A stretch of 64,000 nt of DNA from Chrysogorgia sp. JL179-B06 (GCA_035772405.1 JAYKKM010000450.1:3694501-3758500); one strand, 5' to 3'; counted from the stretch's first letter, positions 32,216-43,262 are shown. Notes: generated from the letters alone by a model not told the origin. Numbers and translations are program-made.

Positions 32216-32217
32216 GG
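32163..32217. repeat. (TA)n microsatellite between two Penelope-like fragments
   Basis: Alternating TA with one AAAT interruption. It separates the tail of the upstream Penelope-like element from the start of the next one. Confidence 0.9.
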
Positions 32218-32700
32218 ATGTAACTTTGCAGGGGCGGGTAATACATACTTCATCAATTACGCGTTTGATTGCGATTCAGTTGGAGTTATTTATCTTATAA
32301 CATGTAAGAGATGTGCTAAGATTTATGTGGGAAGCACGATTACATCATTTAGGAAAAGATTTAATAACTATAAGAGTAGTTTGAATAGGTTCGGCAAGGG
32401 TTGTAGGGGAATAGCAGGTGAGCATTTGTATGCACATTTTTTTGAAAATGGATTGGAAGATGTTAAAATTAAAATAATTGACAAAACAAATGTAAATGAT
32501 CCGACAACAAGGGAGGGATTCACATTCATTTATACCTCGGGGACTTAATATTAGGGATTTTTTGTAAAATAGGTGCGTTTTTAATTAGATTGTAGAGTAT
32601 AAATTAGCGCTTCAAGAATCTGTGTACTCATATCTTGACAAAGGGGCTTGCCCCGAAACGTTGATGTTTAATAAAGTTTTTATCAATGTTTTTAAACTTG
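32218..32700 (+). pseudogene. Penelope-like element: GIY-YIG endonuclease end and 3' tail
   Basis: The frame carries GVIYLITCKRCAKIYVGSTI, a textbook GIY-YIG start (VIYLITC...YVGST), then FRKRFNNYKSS and GEHLYAHFFENGLEDVKIKI. About 32528 the frame slips by two bases, after which IPRGLNIRDFL and a stop complete the normal C-terminus. The 3' tail holds CTTGACAAAGGGGCTTGCCC followed by CGAAACGTTG (32635-32664), a GGGG/CCCC hairpin ahead of GAAAC. The element is 5'-truncated and belongs to a different subfamily from the one at 31430. Confidence 0.85.
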
Positions 32701-32721
32701 ATACTGATAAATATATATATA

Positions 32722-32850
32722 TATATAACAAGTAATATTTGGCATTTCACTCGATTAAACTACATGTTCTAAGGATTTATGGTTAGAATATATACATTTT
32801 AAGACCAAACCGGGACCAGTTGCGAAAAATGCAACTTAGAGGCCTTCATA
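32722..32850 (-). mobile_element. SINE family B fragment
   Basis: In plus orientation it shows TAATATTTGGCATTTCACTC, TACATGTTCTAAGGATTTAT, AAACCGGGACCAGTTGCGAA and AATGCAACTTAGAGGCCTTC. Comparison with 54598-54895 shows this to be the 3' body of the family, without the tRNA-like head. Confidence 0.75.
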
Positions 32851-33763
32851 ATATATATATGTAATGTTTAAAATACGAGCGAATTCAAAATATTTATATA
32901 TATATGCATTACGATCTCGTTACCTGCATCAGTATTCAGTGCAAACAAAAACAAACAGAAACACTCCCGGAGGCCGCTAAATAACTGCGTCTGGCGTCAA
33001 AGCCTTTTAGCACGTCATTGTAGTTTTTGGCTGTGTTCCCTTGTGTGGTTTATACAAAATATTTGAATCCTGTTGAAGTGTTTACGGCCAAAAATTGATC
33101 TGGTGTTTGTTTGTCTAAGAAATGTTTTTGTTGAGATTGGCAACTCTCATATCGGCTGATTTAAGATTTCACTCAGCTAGCTGCTATTTATAACAACACC
33201 AACGTCGTTATTAGCCTGCGTACAGACGCTCGCTGGCGCAAAAAGGTGTTTTTCAAATTTCACAGACTCATGATGTAGGCTACGTCGTTATGCGTGTGTT
33301 TTTGGCATTCTTTGGACTATTTTCCAGACGGTTCACGACAAGGCGTACGTAAATAGACGACATAGTATGATAAACTGAACTAAGCAGTTTAAGCCAAAGT
33401 ATCTTGCGTCTGTCTCGAGTGTAAACCGAATAACAGAAATGAGGGATAACTTAGCAGGCTTTGATCCCTCGGGTCTTGTGTTCATATAGCGCCCTCCCCG
33501 CACATGATTCATCCACAGATAGATGTCTAACCCCAGACTACCTTTGGTCCAGCAAGCTCATTGTGAGCTCCATATATATGCAGTTTTCACTACTCTGGTC
33601 TTGCCTAAACCATAACCGCATGGGTACGAGGCTGCACTACCTCCACTCCGACTTTGACTTTTAAGCCCACCACTTATTTATGCAATTTTGCACAAGATCA
33701 CGACGGCCTTGGATTTCAAGGCAGCACTTCCCTTGCGATAGTAACTAGTCTAGTATATGCATA
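32851..33763. other. No recognisable gene
   Basis: Mixed-composition DNA with a few short TA runs. No domain-bearing frames or repeat copies were recognised. Confidence 0.4.
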
Positions 33764-33847
33764 TAAATTATCCCTCATAGCCTTGTTATTGTGTACGAAA
33801 TTCAAAATAATTTTTCTTCTAAAACAAGGCTATATAAGGGCTAATTT
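33764..33847. repeat. 84-bp palindromic element abutting a MITE
   Basis: AAATTATCCCTCATAGCCTT pairs with AAGGCTATATAAGGGCTAATTT at the other end. It belongs to the same small palindrome group as 22274-22353 and touches the 480-bp MITE at 33848. Confidence 0.65.
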
Positions 33848-34326
33848 AAAGTGCCCATAACCTCAACATTTTTTATTGTCTTGTTTGGAAGAACTTTTAA
33901 AATGATAAAGTAACTTCTTTTAAAGATTTTCGTTTCTTTGCTTTCTTTTTGAGATATATCAGTTTGTTTGATATGCAAATGTCTGGAATTTCGTCACACA
34001 TGCATAATGACTTATTGGAGAAATGTGTATATCTCTTTCATTCTCGAACGAAATCCTTTAAAATCAAGAAGTTTGGTGTTGTGGGAGAAACGCACACACG
34101 TGTTATTCACACTTTAATGTTTTTATTTCATGAACGCAAAGATATATAACATTCTCTGATAACTCATCATGCATGTGTGACGAAATTCCAGATATTTGCA
34201 TATCAAACAAACTGATATATCTCAAAAAGAAAGCGAAGAAGTGAAAATCTTCAAAAGAAGTTACTTTATCATTTTAAAAGTTCTTCCAAACAAGACAATA
34301 AAAAATGTTGAGGTTAGGGGCACTTT
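33848..34326. mobile_element. Palindromic 480-bp MITE, copy 1
   Basis: The ends are AAAGTGCCCATAACCTCAAC and GTTGAGGTTAGGGGCACTTT. The arms are very long inverted copies (GGAAGAACTTTTAAAATGAT with ATCATTTTAAAAGTTCTTCC; ATATGCAAATGTCTGGAATT with AATTCCAGATATTTGCATAT). A short central part holds GAGAAACGCACACACGTG. A 66-codon frame over the left half also appears in the other two copies but is a by-product. Copies 2 and 3 are at 37072-37542 and 45325-45802. Confidence 0.88.
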
Positions 34327-35365
34327 AAATGCATGTAAAGGTCTATAGACTATACTATGCACTTTGCGATCGTCCTCAGTCTACGCCTGTGATATATCCA
34401 CCATATGTGACGTCATCATGATTGTTCTGATTGTTCGCTGACCCTGTATGTGAGATGATTGCGGATTCGTATGCAGTTCCGGCGGCTCAAGTGACCACAT
34501 TGGCTGGAAAATTACTACTTCGAATTTATAGGAAAGGAGAATATATATCCAAGAGAGAAGTATTTTTGAGAGTTTTGGTTCACAATCACAGCAATTCACC
34601 AAAGTGTCTGGCTGTAGGGCGGTGTTGGCAAATGGCGAAGCTTTCGGATCAAAAGGAATGTGTGCGGGGTGCAGCCATTTACCGCTATCTAGTTCAAGAG
34701 GGTTGTTTGTTATTTTTCTGTCTTGATTATAATATGGCAAAGTATGGCATCGTTTTGTCTCGACTTGGTTTTAGGTAGAGTTAATTATGGGAGATGTATT
34801 TACGCGCGGGTGGTCTGTGATACGCTTTTCTGGGGAACTCCTTTTTAGCCAAGTTTTAGTACGTCAAAAATACCACGGTGACGTACGGGAGCGTGGTTAG
34901 AGAGCGCGCCGTTGTGCGTCAAGGTTGATTCCCTCTTGCGTATTTTTAGACTTAGAAACATTTTCTGTGCCAATATCTTAAAGACGCGCGCATTAAAATC
35001 AACAAATTAAAATGTTGCCATCTTTTTTGGTACTGTGGATCAATTTCTTGTAGTTTTCCCGGGCAACTGTAGCCAAAGGAATGCGTGGATGAAATTTAAT
35101 CTGATTGACCTTTAATATTGAAATTGAGGCATCTATTATTGTTTCATCGGTTACTTCTGAGGTGTCAGTACGTATGAGCAGCGGTGGTTATCGTAGGATT
35201 GTGCGCAGCATGATTACCCGTTGCGCACGTTAACCAATAAATTATTGGCATATTTAAGCACTGTATGTATTATTGGATTATTAGAGGATATTTCGAATTA
35301 ATTACGCGTTGACTTCTGCGCATCGCACAAACATAAACTCGTACGTTAGTCTATATGTTTAACAC
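34327..35365. other. No recognisable gene; dispersed repeat at 34475-34595
   Basis: 34475-34595 is the second copy of the repeat at 27187-27340. The 115-codon plus frame at 34431-34778 runs through it and has no recognisable domain. The remainder is unassigned. Confidence 0.4.
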
Positions 35366-36155
35366 ATGGGTGAGGGTTATTTTGGGTTACAATGGGTTAT
35401 TTCGGGTTACAATGGGTTATTTCGGGTTCATTATCAGGTCGAGAGATTTTCTTGGATCCTCCTGACTTGTTTCTTCCACCATTCTCTGTCTCATCGCAGC
35501 CGTCAGATCTTCTGGAAGCAGGGGTGGCGCCAGAGGGGGGGCAGGGGGGGCTACAGAACCACAAATCTATCACCTCTGTGTTGTTTCGGCGCTCATTGTC
35601 ATCTAGTTTTTGCGTGAATATTATTGTTAGAGTTAGTTTCGTATACAGTAAGGAAAAACGGAATATAAAATCATGATTTTAACTTTATTTTAATTTTTTT
35701 GTTAGAAAAAAATGCAGGAAATAGCTTTTCAGAGGCTTAGAAAATCAAAAATTTCCCGGAGGAGCATGCCCCGACCCCCCTGGAAAAATTACCACTACCT
35801 GTTAGCCCCCCTGTCGGGGACCTTAGCCCCTCCGTCGGGGAATTCCTGGCGCCACCCCTGTCTGGAAGGCATCCAATGTCATCGGCTAGTTGATCAATTA
35901 ATGTAAGTGCGTGCTGATCGCCCGACTGCGTGGTGATGCCTGCATGTCTTGGGCACCACAGCAAAGTGTCGCTCTCAAGTTCATCTTTATCCCGCAAGCA
36001 ATGTCCAGCGAAGCAGAGTCGCCTCTCCCTTATTATGTTCGTAATTGGAGGGAGGTGTCCATAGAGCCATTCTGTAAAGCACTTTCTCGGTGAAGTTGGT
36101 ATCCTCAATAAAGATGGATTATTATTGCAATCGGATAATTTATTGTATACAATGC
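35366..36155 (-). pseudogene. RTE-like LINE C-terminus, interrupted by a hAT-type MITE
   Basis: The minus frame contains EWLYGHLPPITNIIRERRLC, FAGHCLRDKDELESDTLLWC and LIDQLADDIGCLPD, the characteristic RTE ORF2 end (LYG.LP....I..RR..FAGH). At 35861 it is broken by the inserted element 35519-35860. On the other side the frame resumes with LTAAMRQRMVEETSQE and stops near 35421. The 3' tail is a 20-bp tandem repeat, GGGTTACAATGGGTTATTTC, at 35380-35430. The 5' side ends where a TTAA-type MITE starts at 36156. Confidence 0.85.
35519..35860. mobile_element. hAT-type MITE with 8-bp target duplication
   Basis: The element has perfect 15-bp terminal inverted repeats, CAGGGGTGGCGCCAG and CTGGCGCCACCCCTG. 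It is flanked on both sides by TCTGGAAG (35511-35518 and 35861-35868), an 8-bp duplication typical of hAT transposases. It is 342 bp with G-runs near the left end and no transposase. It lies inside the coding part of an RTE-like LINE, which fixes the order of insertion. Confidence 0.92.
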
Positions 36156-36619
36156 TTAAATCTTTCCTGTCTGACGCAGTCAAAATCGGTCGTATAAGAC
36201 TGACGAAATCGTGAATCGAAAAACACGGCACACGGTAACGCAAGAGTAATAATTGAAACTCGACAAGCACCAGGCACACAAGATCCACTCACACGCCAAG
36301 TTTGATTTGGTTTCGTGAGCTAGCAACTCTGCGATTGGTGGCATTTTGAATTTTCATGATGCTACGCAAGCGTGCAAGATGGCCTTTTCTAGAAATATGG
36401 AAGTTTTTCAACCTGATTTATGATAATTAATACTAATTCATATTAACATAATGTTCTTGTTCGGGAAATTTACAAGCATTCAGTGGTAAAGCTAGCTGGT
36501 TTATTGGGCTTTCAGAAATGTATAGCTTTCGCAACAGTTCTAACCATTTCTAAATATATCAATAGAACAAAGAGGTGGTTCAATTTTGGATGTTTCTCAG
36601 CCGGACAGGAAAGAGTTAA
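36156..36619. mobile_element. TTAA-flanked MITE, diverged copy (family of 50378 and 51297)
   Basis: Bounded by TTAA at each end. The interior matches the pair at 50378-50831 and 51297-51750 over phrases such as AATCGAAAAACACGGCACAC, GATTGGTGGCATTTTGA, TTTTTCAACCTGATTTATGA and GTATAGCTTTCGCAACAGTT. It has many single-base differences, so it is an older insertion. It adjoins, and may interrupt, the RTE-like LINE. Confidence 0.8.
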
Positions 36620-37071
36620 ATAATGGCAATAGTTTATTGGGTAGAACGTGCGGAACGGCTGGCATGAAAATTGAGTTTTCGTCATGGGTTGCCCCTTTCA
36701 CACGGAAACAATCGACTCGTGTATATACCATTGTGTTTTCAACTGTCGCCGTGTTTGAGTATATCAATGGGTATTATCCCACTATATTTAATTATCAGTG
36801 TGGGAACTATTGTTTTAAAATGTTCAATGTGTTAATTTACGACCGTTTTATATGAATTGTTTCTGGCTGCTATGTGCGTCTTAATCTTTATTATACTTTC
36901 AACTACAATGGTAATCTGTAGATAAGCTAAAGAAAGACGGATCAACGGTAATCCGCTTTTATCGCTATGTGAACGACGCTTAGAGACTCCACCTGCGCGA
37001 GCTGTCGTTAAGGTTAAACCCATAATGTGCATATGGTTTGTTAGATAAAGCCAGGACAATCAAAGTGCCCC
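36620..37071. other. No recognisable gene
   Basis: Short unassigned stretch between two MITEs. No coding or repeat signature was found. Confidence 0.4.
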
Positions 37072-37542
37072 TAACCTCAACATTTTTTATTGTATTATTT
37101 GGAAGAACTTTTAAAATGATAAAGTAACTTCTTTTGAAGATTTTCACTTCTTCGCTTTCTTTTTGAGATATATATCAGTTTGTTTGATATGCAAATGTCT
37201 GGAATTTCGTCACACATGCATAATGAGTTATCAGAGAATGTTATATATCTTTGCGTTCATGAAATAAAAACACTAAAGTGTGAATAACACGTGTGTGCGT
37301 TTCTCCCACAACACCAAACTTCTTAATTTTAAAGGATTTCGTTCGAGAATGAAAGAGATATACACATTTCTCCAATAAGTCATTATGCATGTGTGACGAA
37401 ATTCCAGACATTTGCATATCAAACAAACTGATATATCTCAAAAAGAAAGCAAAGAAACGAAAATCTTCAAAAGAAGTTACTTTATCATTTTAAAATGTCT
37501 TCCAAACAAGACAATAAAATATTTTGAGGTTATGGGCACTTT
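37072..37542. mobile_element. Palindromic 480-bp MITE, copy 2
   Basis: Starts AAAGTGCCCCTAACCTCAAC and ends GAGGTTATGGGCACTTT. Relative to copy 1 the central part is inverted (ATATCTTTGCGTTCATGAAA comes first). It differs from copy 1 at only a few positions and small indels. Confidence 0.88.
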
Positions 37543-38849
37543 AATGGAAAGTGGCTAAAAAGTTGAAAAGGCTTCTACTTTTTGAAACGTTTTCGGCTTT
37601 TGTATATGCAGTAAAGCAACAAAGGCATGGGAGTATTAATATATATATATATACTGCTGTGGTGAATGTGGGAGAGCTTCGAGAAGACAGAGTACAGTCT
37701 CGGTAGCTCAATGGTTAGAGCGTCTCACTGGCAGTCTTGTTTCTGAAGATAAATTATTTTGAATTTCGTACACAATAACGAGGGTATAATTAAGTGCTTT
37801 GATATGCATATATTGGCAGTCATTTTGCAATATTGAACGAAGACAGTGTGTTTGCAATGACCGACATGTTTGGCCAGGCACTATATTTTGTGTTTCAGTG
37901 GTTGTCTCATGTGGTTTAAATTTAATAGTGATACTGGTAATTTCAAAATCCGGCTTAATACTCTAGCCGAAATAATTGTATTTCGAAACTTATGAATTAC
38001 CTAGAACGGGTATTAATGTTTACCGTCGCACATATTTATCATATATTATATCCTAAACAAACGCGTCTCAATTAACTCAAACATGGTCTACATCTTCTGC
38101 GCTAAACTTTCGTAGTTATAACAGTGAAAGAAATACGATTTCAGACATTGCTACTAGCACAGCTAGTTCAGCACCCGTTCTTATATATAGCCTTTGACTA
38201 CATACTCACAAAGAATGGACACAAGCCAATGAACTTAGTTATCTCACATTTCTCTGTAACTCAAATGTCAGCAGAAGACGAAGCGTCAGACAACACAAGA
38301 TGGATACACATGTACGTGTTGCGTACCTATTTTTTTCAAAGGTATGGAAATTGAGTACACGTTGCGGACTTTCCGAGTCACGTGGTGCGCTGAGGAGAGC
38401 CTAATTTTAAGCTCCCTAAAGTCTGTTTCCCTGTCCCTGTAATGATGACCATGTTGGGTAGAATATGTATGTTTATCCCTCTTCATGCAACAAGCTGCAT
38501 TACATTCAACACTGACGACAGTACTATATAATCCTCTTGATCACGTATAGCCGAAAACCCTGCAAGTGTTGATAACTGATAAGAGGCGTGAACTATGAAG
38601 ATATATCGTTATGATGTCTTCCATATGGAAGTTCTTCTGCCGTGGTTTCAGCGCATTTCGTACATTCCGCCATGTTGGAACATCCTAACATTTTGTCGCC
38701 ATCGCAATACTTTTAGCATTCTAATTTCTGCAAGTTCTCAATAGTAACCTGTGGTCTATCATCTGAGTCTTTCCGTGTAGCTAAACTGAGGGTTTTAGCG
38801 GCTTATAGCGACTTTTCGACCATCAGAAGGTTTTACTATATATATATAA
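37543..38849. other. No recognisable gene; SINE-C scrap at 37697-37740
   Basis: CAGTCTCGGTAGCTCAATGG followed by TTAGAGCGTCTCACTGGCAG at 37697-37736 is the tRNA-like head of SINE family C, cut off after box A. The rest has no recognisable content apart from a TA run at 37639-37655. Confidence 0.5.
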
Positions 38850-38968
38850 GGATTTATGGTGAAGGAAAATTTCGAGTGTTGGAATATATACATAAAGACC
38901 AAACCGGGACCAGTTGCGAAAAATGCAACTTAGAGGCCTTCCGGCTGGAATCGAACCCGCGAATATAT
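38850..38968 (-). mobile_element. SINE family B fragment
   Basis: Plus-strand phrases AAGGATTTATGGTGAAGGAA, AAACCGGGACCAGTTGCGAA and GGCCTTCCGGCTGGAATCGA match the body and part of the tRNA-like head. The element is then broken by a TA run at 38962-38980. Confidence 0.78.
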
Positions 38969-39487
38969 ATATATATATATACGCCTTACTTTACATAATT
39001 ATTTATCTATCTATTTATCTATTTACTTTATGAGTGTGGCTATTTGTATGTCTGTAATTATAAGTGCTCTAGTCTCTGGCGAAGCTTAAACTATAAACCG
39101 CTAAGTTGGGGTGGACTAAAAAATATTAATTCTGTCCGCTCTCTTCCTTCATACTGATCTGACCTCTCGTTAATTACTGCCCAGTTATGACTATAAATAT
39201 ACTTTAAATAATAGTTATACCTTTTATCGCATAACTAATATATATCGCCTTGATGAAGCGAGTTAGAATTCTGACGCCTCGTTCTGAAATTTCTATAAAC
39301 CAAAAAGCCATCTACATTATCCGATTTCCTTTACGATTGCCATATGCGATTGTTTGTGCGAGAGATACAACTGTTGTACGTAATTTGCTGGCATATGTTG
39401 TAAATGATCCTTGGTGAATTAAATTCTTATGTTTTCACTTCGATTAAGATTTCCGCTCTGCAATTTCTTGATTAAGAAACAATCGGA
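38969..39487. other. No gene; Penelope-like tail motif at 39252-39300
   Basis: CGCCTTGATGAAGCGAGTTA followed by GACGCCTCGTTCTGAAATTT resembles Penelope-like 3' tails (a TGATGA box, a CGAG/CTCG stem, then GAAA). No coding part is near it. The rest is unassigned. Confidence 0.4.
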
Positions 39488-39690
39488 CCTCCACTCAGGG
39501 TATTAAAAATAATTGAGGAGAAAGTGCTGCCTTGGCTTTGCAATAATATCAGCAAATGCTAAGACTTTTGGGTCTCGGATAACGACCTTAAATCGTAGGC
39601 CCTCGGAACCCTTATAATTGGGCTTCTAGCCTGTTGGGGTATTCCATTCACCTAAGGCTAAAAGAGTGCCGATAAATCTAAATAAACTAA
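39488..39690 (+). mobile_element. SINE family A, 5'-truncated plus copy
   Basis: Begins in the body at GGACCTCCACTCAGGGTATT and continues with TAAAAATAATTGAGGAG, CGTAGGCCCTCGGAACCC and GGGCTTCTAGCCTGTTGGGG, then the AATCTAAATAAACTAAA tail. The tRNA-like head is missing. Confidence 0.8.
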
Positions 39691-40216
39691 AAGCTAATGT
39701 TGATGTATACTGCTGATGTCGTGAATAACACGTCTGAACGTCAGCTTCGTCAGCTTTCATCCACTGCAGACGAATGCATGGCAATCGCTGGCAACGTCGT
39801 TAACCTCCTAAACTGTATTACTTAGACAGTACCGGCAGACCCCTAATTAGAGTTATTGATTTGTATTTAATCGGCTGCCGGCTGAGTTCTTGATTATAGC
39901 ATTTTAACAAATTGTCATTGTTCATCATATGACAATGTGCTTTCCATCGCGGTGAACCTTCAAAGATTCAAAACGACTCGTTTTCGGCACTTAAGTCGAA
40001 CACGCCATTTTCAACAGAATCTCGCCAAGCCTATCAAATGGCTTGGACAAAATACTATCGTGTAAGTTTACATGTAAACACTACTGAACCAGTTAAACAA
40101 CCCTATTTTTCGGCGTTTCTCACTAGTTTCACATGATAACGTAGAGCTTCGGGAATTTCCCGGTATTTTCATACCATGTATGCGTCTAAAATACTTTTAT
40201 CCGAGAGTAGTAAAAA

Positions 40217-40370
40217 AGTAGAGTGCTGCGTAGACAGTGTTTTGAATATATAGCAAAGTGAAAAGGTGGTAAACTGCCAAGAATTTAGCCCTTCATGAAG
40301 GTCTCCGCTCGAAACGTCAGTATCTCGTCACTAAATTCTTGGCAGTTTACCACCTTTTCACTTTGCTAAA
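40217..40370. mobile_element. Fold-back with Penelope-like tail motif, copy 1
   Basis: AGCAAAGTGAAAAGGTGGTA plus AACTGCCAAGAATTTAG at 40252-40288 returns inverted at 40331-40367. Between them lies GAAGGTCTCCGCTCGAAACG followed by TCAG, the tail motif. A leader GTAGAGTGCTGCGTAGACAG precedes the left arm. A second copy, with a deletion in its left arm, is at 44155-44281. Confidence 0.78.
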
Positions 40371-40655
40371 ATACTTTTATACTGATGTCTGTCTGATATA
40401 TTAAAGCACAACGCGTTTACATATAATGTTAACTTTGCCTTTTCCAATAACAAGTGGCCAAACTGTATCGGACATGCCAGCTTAGTCTTTGCCGTGTCCC
40501 TTCCGGATATCGTACATTCCTTGTCAAGTTACTTGGTTTGGAAATTTATCGTTAGACTGTGTTATGTACTTAAGCCGAAATAAAAAGCATTCTTGTTGAC
40601 CTTTTTTGTGGCTCGGAAATTGTGCTCTTTTTCGATATATAAAAAAATCCGAAAT

Positions 40656-40725
40656 ACTAACCCTAATCTAACCCTAATACTAACCCTAATCTAATACTAA
40701 CCCTAATACCAACACTAAGTCTAAA
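40656..40725. repeat. Telomere-like (CCCTAA) degenerate tract
   Basis: Units ACCCTAATCTA, ACCCTAATACTA and ACCCTAATACCA run together. They are decayed CCCTAA/TTAGGG repeats, which is the telomere unit of most animals including cnidarians. The position is internal, so it is an interstitial tract. Confidence 0.6.
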
Positions 40726-41450
40726 ACTGACTTGGGTTCATGCCGTTGAATACGTTTACCATATCGGTTATTCGTATAACAAAAAAGAGCCGGAATTACA
40801 GCAAAACTATAGAGGAAACAGCGAGGTGTCTGTCCCAGACTGTGGGAAAAAACTGGAGACTGGCCACCACGACGGAGGGAAATCTTGGAAGCGTGTGGCC
40901 AGCGTTGATTTATTAGGCGCCGGTGGCGGTTTGCGAAACTCGACAGGGTTTTCGCGCAAGCGATCGAAAGCGTTCTATGGTTTCACTATCTGTATCTCGC
41001 GGCATGTATAATAACAATGCTTAATGACGCTAATCACTCAAGTGTTAATTATATACTATCATTAGTTGTTGATTGTTTTCGGTCGGTAATGAAATTAACA
41101 GGCAGTCATTTCCCTTTCTCGCTGTCAGATTTTCAGGCGTGGGTTCTAAATAAACCGCCCATATATATACATATATATATATATGTTCATCTCGAAGAGG
41201 ACCAAGCTATATCATTAGCCGATCAACATCTGTCTGTCCTTGGCGAGTGCGGCATAGCGTCTTGGGAGTTTCAGTTCGGGCTCTTGTGTAGGTATGTTGT
41301 AACTCTTGATCTCTACCAGTTTCTCATAACAGCTATGTCTATGCAAGTAATGCAAGTGCCTAAAATAATATATTAAATGTGACTTGCAGCTTGTTTATTT
41401 CAATATAGCGAATGGTTTGCTACTCAAGCGTTAACGCAAACTCAAAAAAA
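40726..41450. other. No recognisable gene
   Basis: Two short plus frames (40826-41011 and 41017-41376) have no recognisable domain. TA runs occur at 41160-41185. Confidence 0.4.
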
Positions 41451-41748
41451 GTCTCAGACGGGAATCGAACCCGCAACCTTCATTATATAATAGTAATAGG
41501 ATGATCTCCGGTTAGACGCTCTAACTATTGAGCTACCAGAACTCAGATGGCAGAACGAAGGCTACGTTGTGTACTAGTTCGTACGTGCGACATATGTCTG
41601 TATATGTTTATCAGAATATACTTAGTAAATTGTTTGCTACTCAAGCCTTTAACGCAAAATGCAAAATGTTTCTGATCCCCAGACGGGAATCGAACCCGCA
41701 ACCTTCATGCGATTAGACGCTCTACAACCATTGAGCTACCAGAACTCA
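41451..41748 (-). mobile_element. SINE family C, two minus copies
   Basis: On the minus strand each copy reads TTCTGGTAGCTCAATAGTTA or close, then AGAGCGTCTAA and GGTTGCGGGTTCGATTCCCG. These are tRNA-like box A and box B sequences. Copies occupy about 41451-41550 and 41676-41747 and share a flanking phrase (TTTGCTACTCAAGC), so the unit was probably duplicated locally. The acceptor arms do not pair properly, so they are not tRNA genes. Confidence 0.7.
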
Positions 41749-41755
41749 ATTTAAT

Positions 41756-41930
41756 ATATATGGTGCTTACTTAATTATATATGTGGTGCTAACTTAATTA
41801 TATGTGGTGCTTATGAGAAAAATATGAGGTGCTTACTTAATTATATGTGGTGCTTATACGTAATTGTATATGTGGTATCACCATATAATATATCACCACA
41901 CATAACGAAGTGAGCACCACATATATAGTA
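41756..41930. repeat. Tandem TATGTGGTGCTTACTTAAT repeat
   Basis: About five to six units of a 22-26 bp repeat (ATATGTGGTGCTTACTTAAT), the last of which returns in inverted orientation (GAGCACCACATATATAG). No coding potential. Confidence 0.75.
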
Positions 41931-42465
41931 ATGGCTTTCAATAGTCGAACATGTTTAACCTCAGCCCCTCAGGTGCACTGGAAACTCGAATGAGTTGATG
42001 TTTTGATAGACGACAGATGGAGCGGAAAATGTTCGCCGGCTCCGCGAAGTTGCGTGCGTTGCCGTGCATCAGGCAGGCAGTTTAACGAAGACTCATATAG
42101 CATGATGCTTTTACGATGCAATAACGTTCATAGATATTTCGAAATTCTTGCGTAGAATTTTGTTTTGAAGGTTTTGTGGCAAATGGTCGTCGATTTTAAT
42201 TTATTTTACTCTCATTATAATGATGTGGCTTGCGAATTCGTGTGTGTGACTCACCGGTCTCGAGAAGATGGTAATGCATTGTCGCATTAGCTACCCGTGA
42301 GGAACTGTAGTGTTTATTTTTACTAATCCGTTTATATATTAAAGCAGTGTATCTTGCTGCGTTCGAGTATTGACTATTGATATAGTTTATCGTTAAGCAT
42401 GCAGGCCTATATATATAATATATATATAGCTCTTACTTTGATGAAGAGCTCCGCTTGAAACATCA
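41931..42465. other. No recognisable gene
   Basis: Unassigned DNA. At its right end GATGAAGAGCTCCGCTTGAA followed by ACATCAG (42440-42466) resembles the Penelope-like tail motif and abuts the SINE tail. Confidence 0.4.
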
Positions 42466-42749
42466 GTTTAGTTTAGTTTATTATATCTATCACACTTTTA
42501 GGTGAACGGGATACCCCAACAGGCTAGAAGCCCAATTGATAGGGGTTCCGAGGGCCTACGATTTAAGGTCGTTATCCGAGAAGACCCGAAAGTCTTACCA
42601 TTTGCTGATATTATTGCAAAGGCAGCACTTTCTCCTCGATTATTTTTAAGACCCTGAGTGGTGGTCCGACCCAGAACCTGTGTCTCCCAGCTTATAGACA
42701 TGTGTGCCTTGTGTGGTAACCATGCTGCACTAGACCACAACAGCTGGTA
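42466..42749 (-). mobile_element. SINE family A, minus copy
   Basis: Tail TTTAGTTTAGTTTATTATAT, body CTACGATTTAAGGTCGTTAT and head CTAGACCACAACAGCTGGTA in plus orientation. Two small insertions in the head (CCTTGTGTGG, CATGCTGCA) disturb box A. Confidence 0.85.
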
Positions 42750-43149
42750 ATTACCTTTTCACTTTACTATAGCATAGCATAACTGCCATAACTGACAGGA
42801 AAGTTCAGGAAATTATGTTGAAGTAATACATTTTCTGAATCCTGAAACTGGATCCAGTATCGCATTGAAGTCGTGCTCATTCACTATGGTATATCAGTCA
42901 CCCAGCTTGATAAGCCATTTGAACGACTCAGAGATATGTTTTTGGCGTTTTTCGTGGTAGACTTTGGCGGTTAAGGAGTGAACAGACGTTGTCGACCAAA
43001 ATATTGTTGCTCGATTGCGCCGGATTATCACCGCCGGCTCCGACACAACTTTCCCCGCTGTAGGCGAGAAAATGACCCACGGCGTTACTACTGCGTAATA
43101 TACTGAATATATACTACTTTCTAAGTCCGTTGAACTGGACTCGTGGCTA
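42750..43149. other. No recognisable gene
   Basis: Unassigned. It contains a GC-richer stretch at 43000-43090 without an open frame of note. Confidence 0.4.
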
Positions 43150-43262
43150 AGCTCACGGCAACGGCTTCTGTAGCTCAGTCGGTGGTTAGAGTGCTGGTCC
43201 AGAAGTTCCAGGGTTCAATTTCCAGTCGGAAGTTCTTGAAGTTGCATTTTTCGCAACGTGAA
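43150..43262 (+). mobile_element. SINE family B, head fragment
   Basis: GGCTTCTGTAGCTCAGTCGG (box A-like), GGTTCAATTTCCAGTCGGAA (box B-like) and GAAGTTGCATTTTTCGCAAC form the tRNA-derived head and the start of the body. The rest is missing. Confidence 0.75.

Noticed and set aside
34021..34149. Conserved 66-codon frame occurring in two MITE copies (33949-34149 and 37241-37441), with a shortened 61-codon version in the third (45502-45687)
   Set aside because: Conservation follows from the young age of the non-coding palindromic element; the frame lies across its inverted arm and has no domain.
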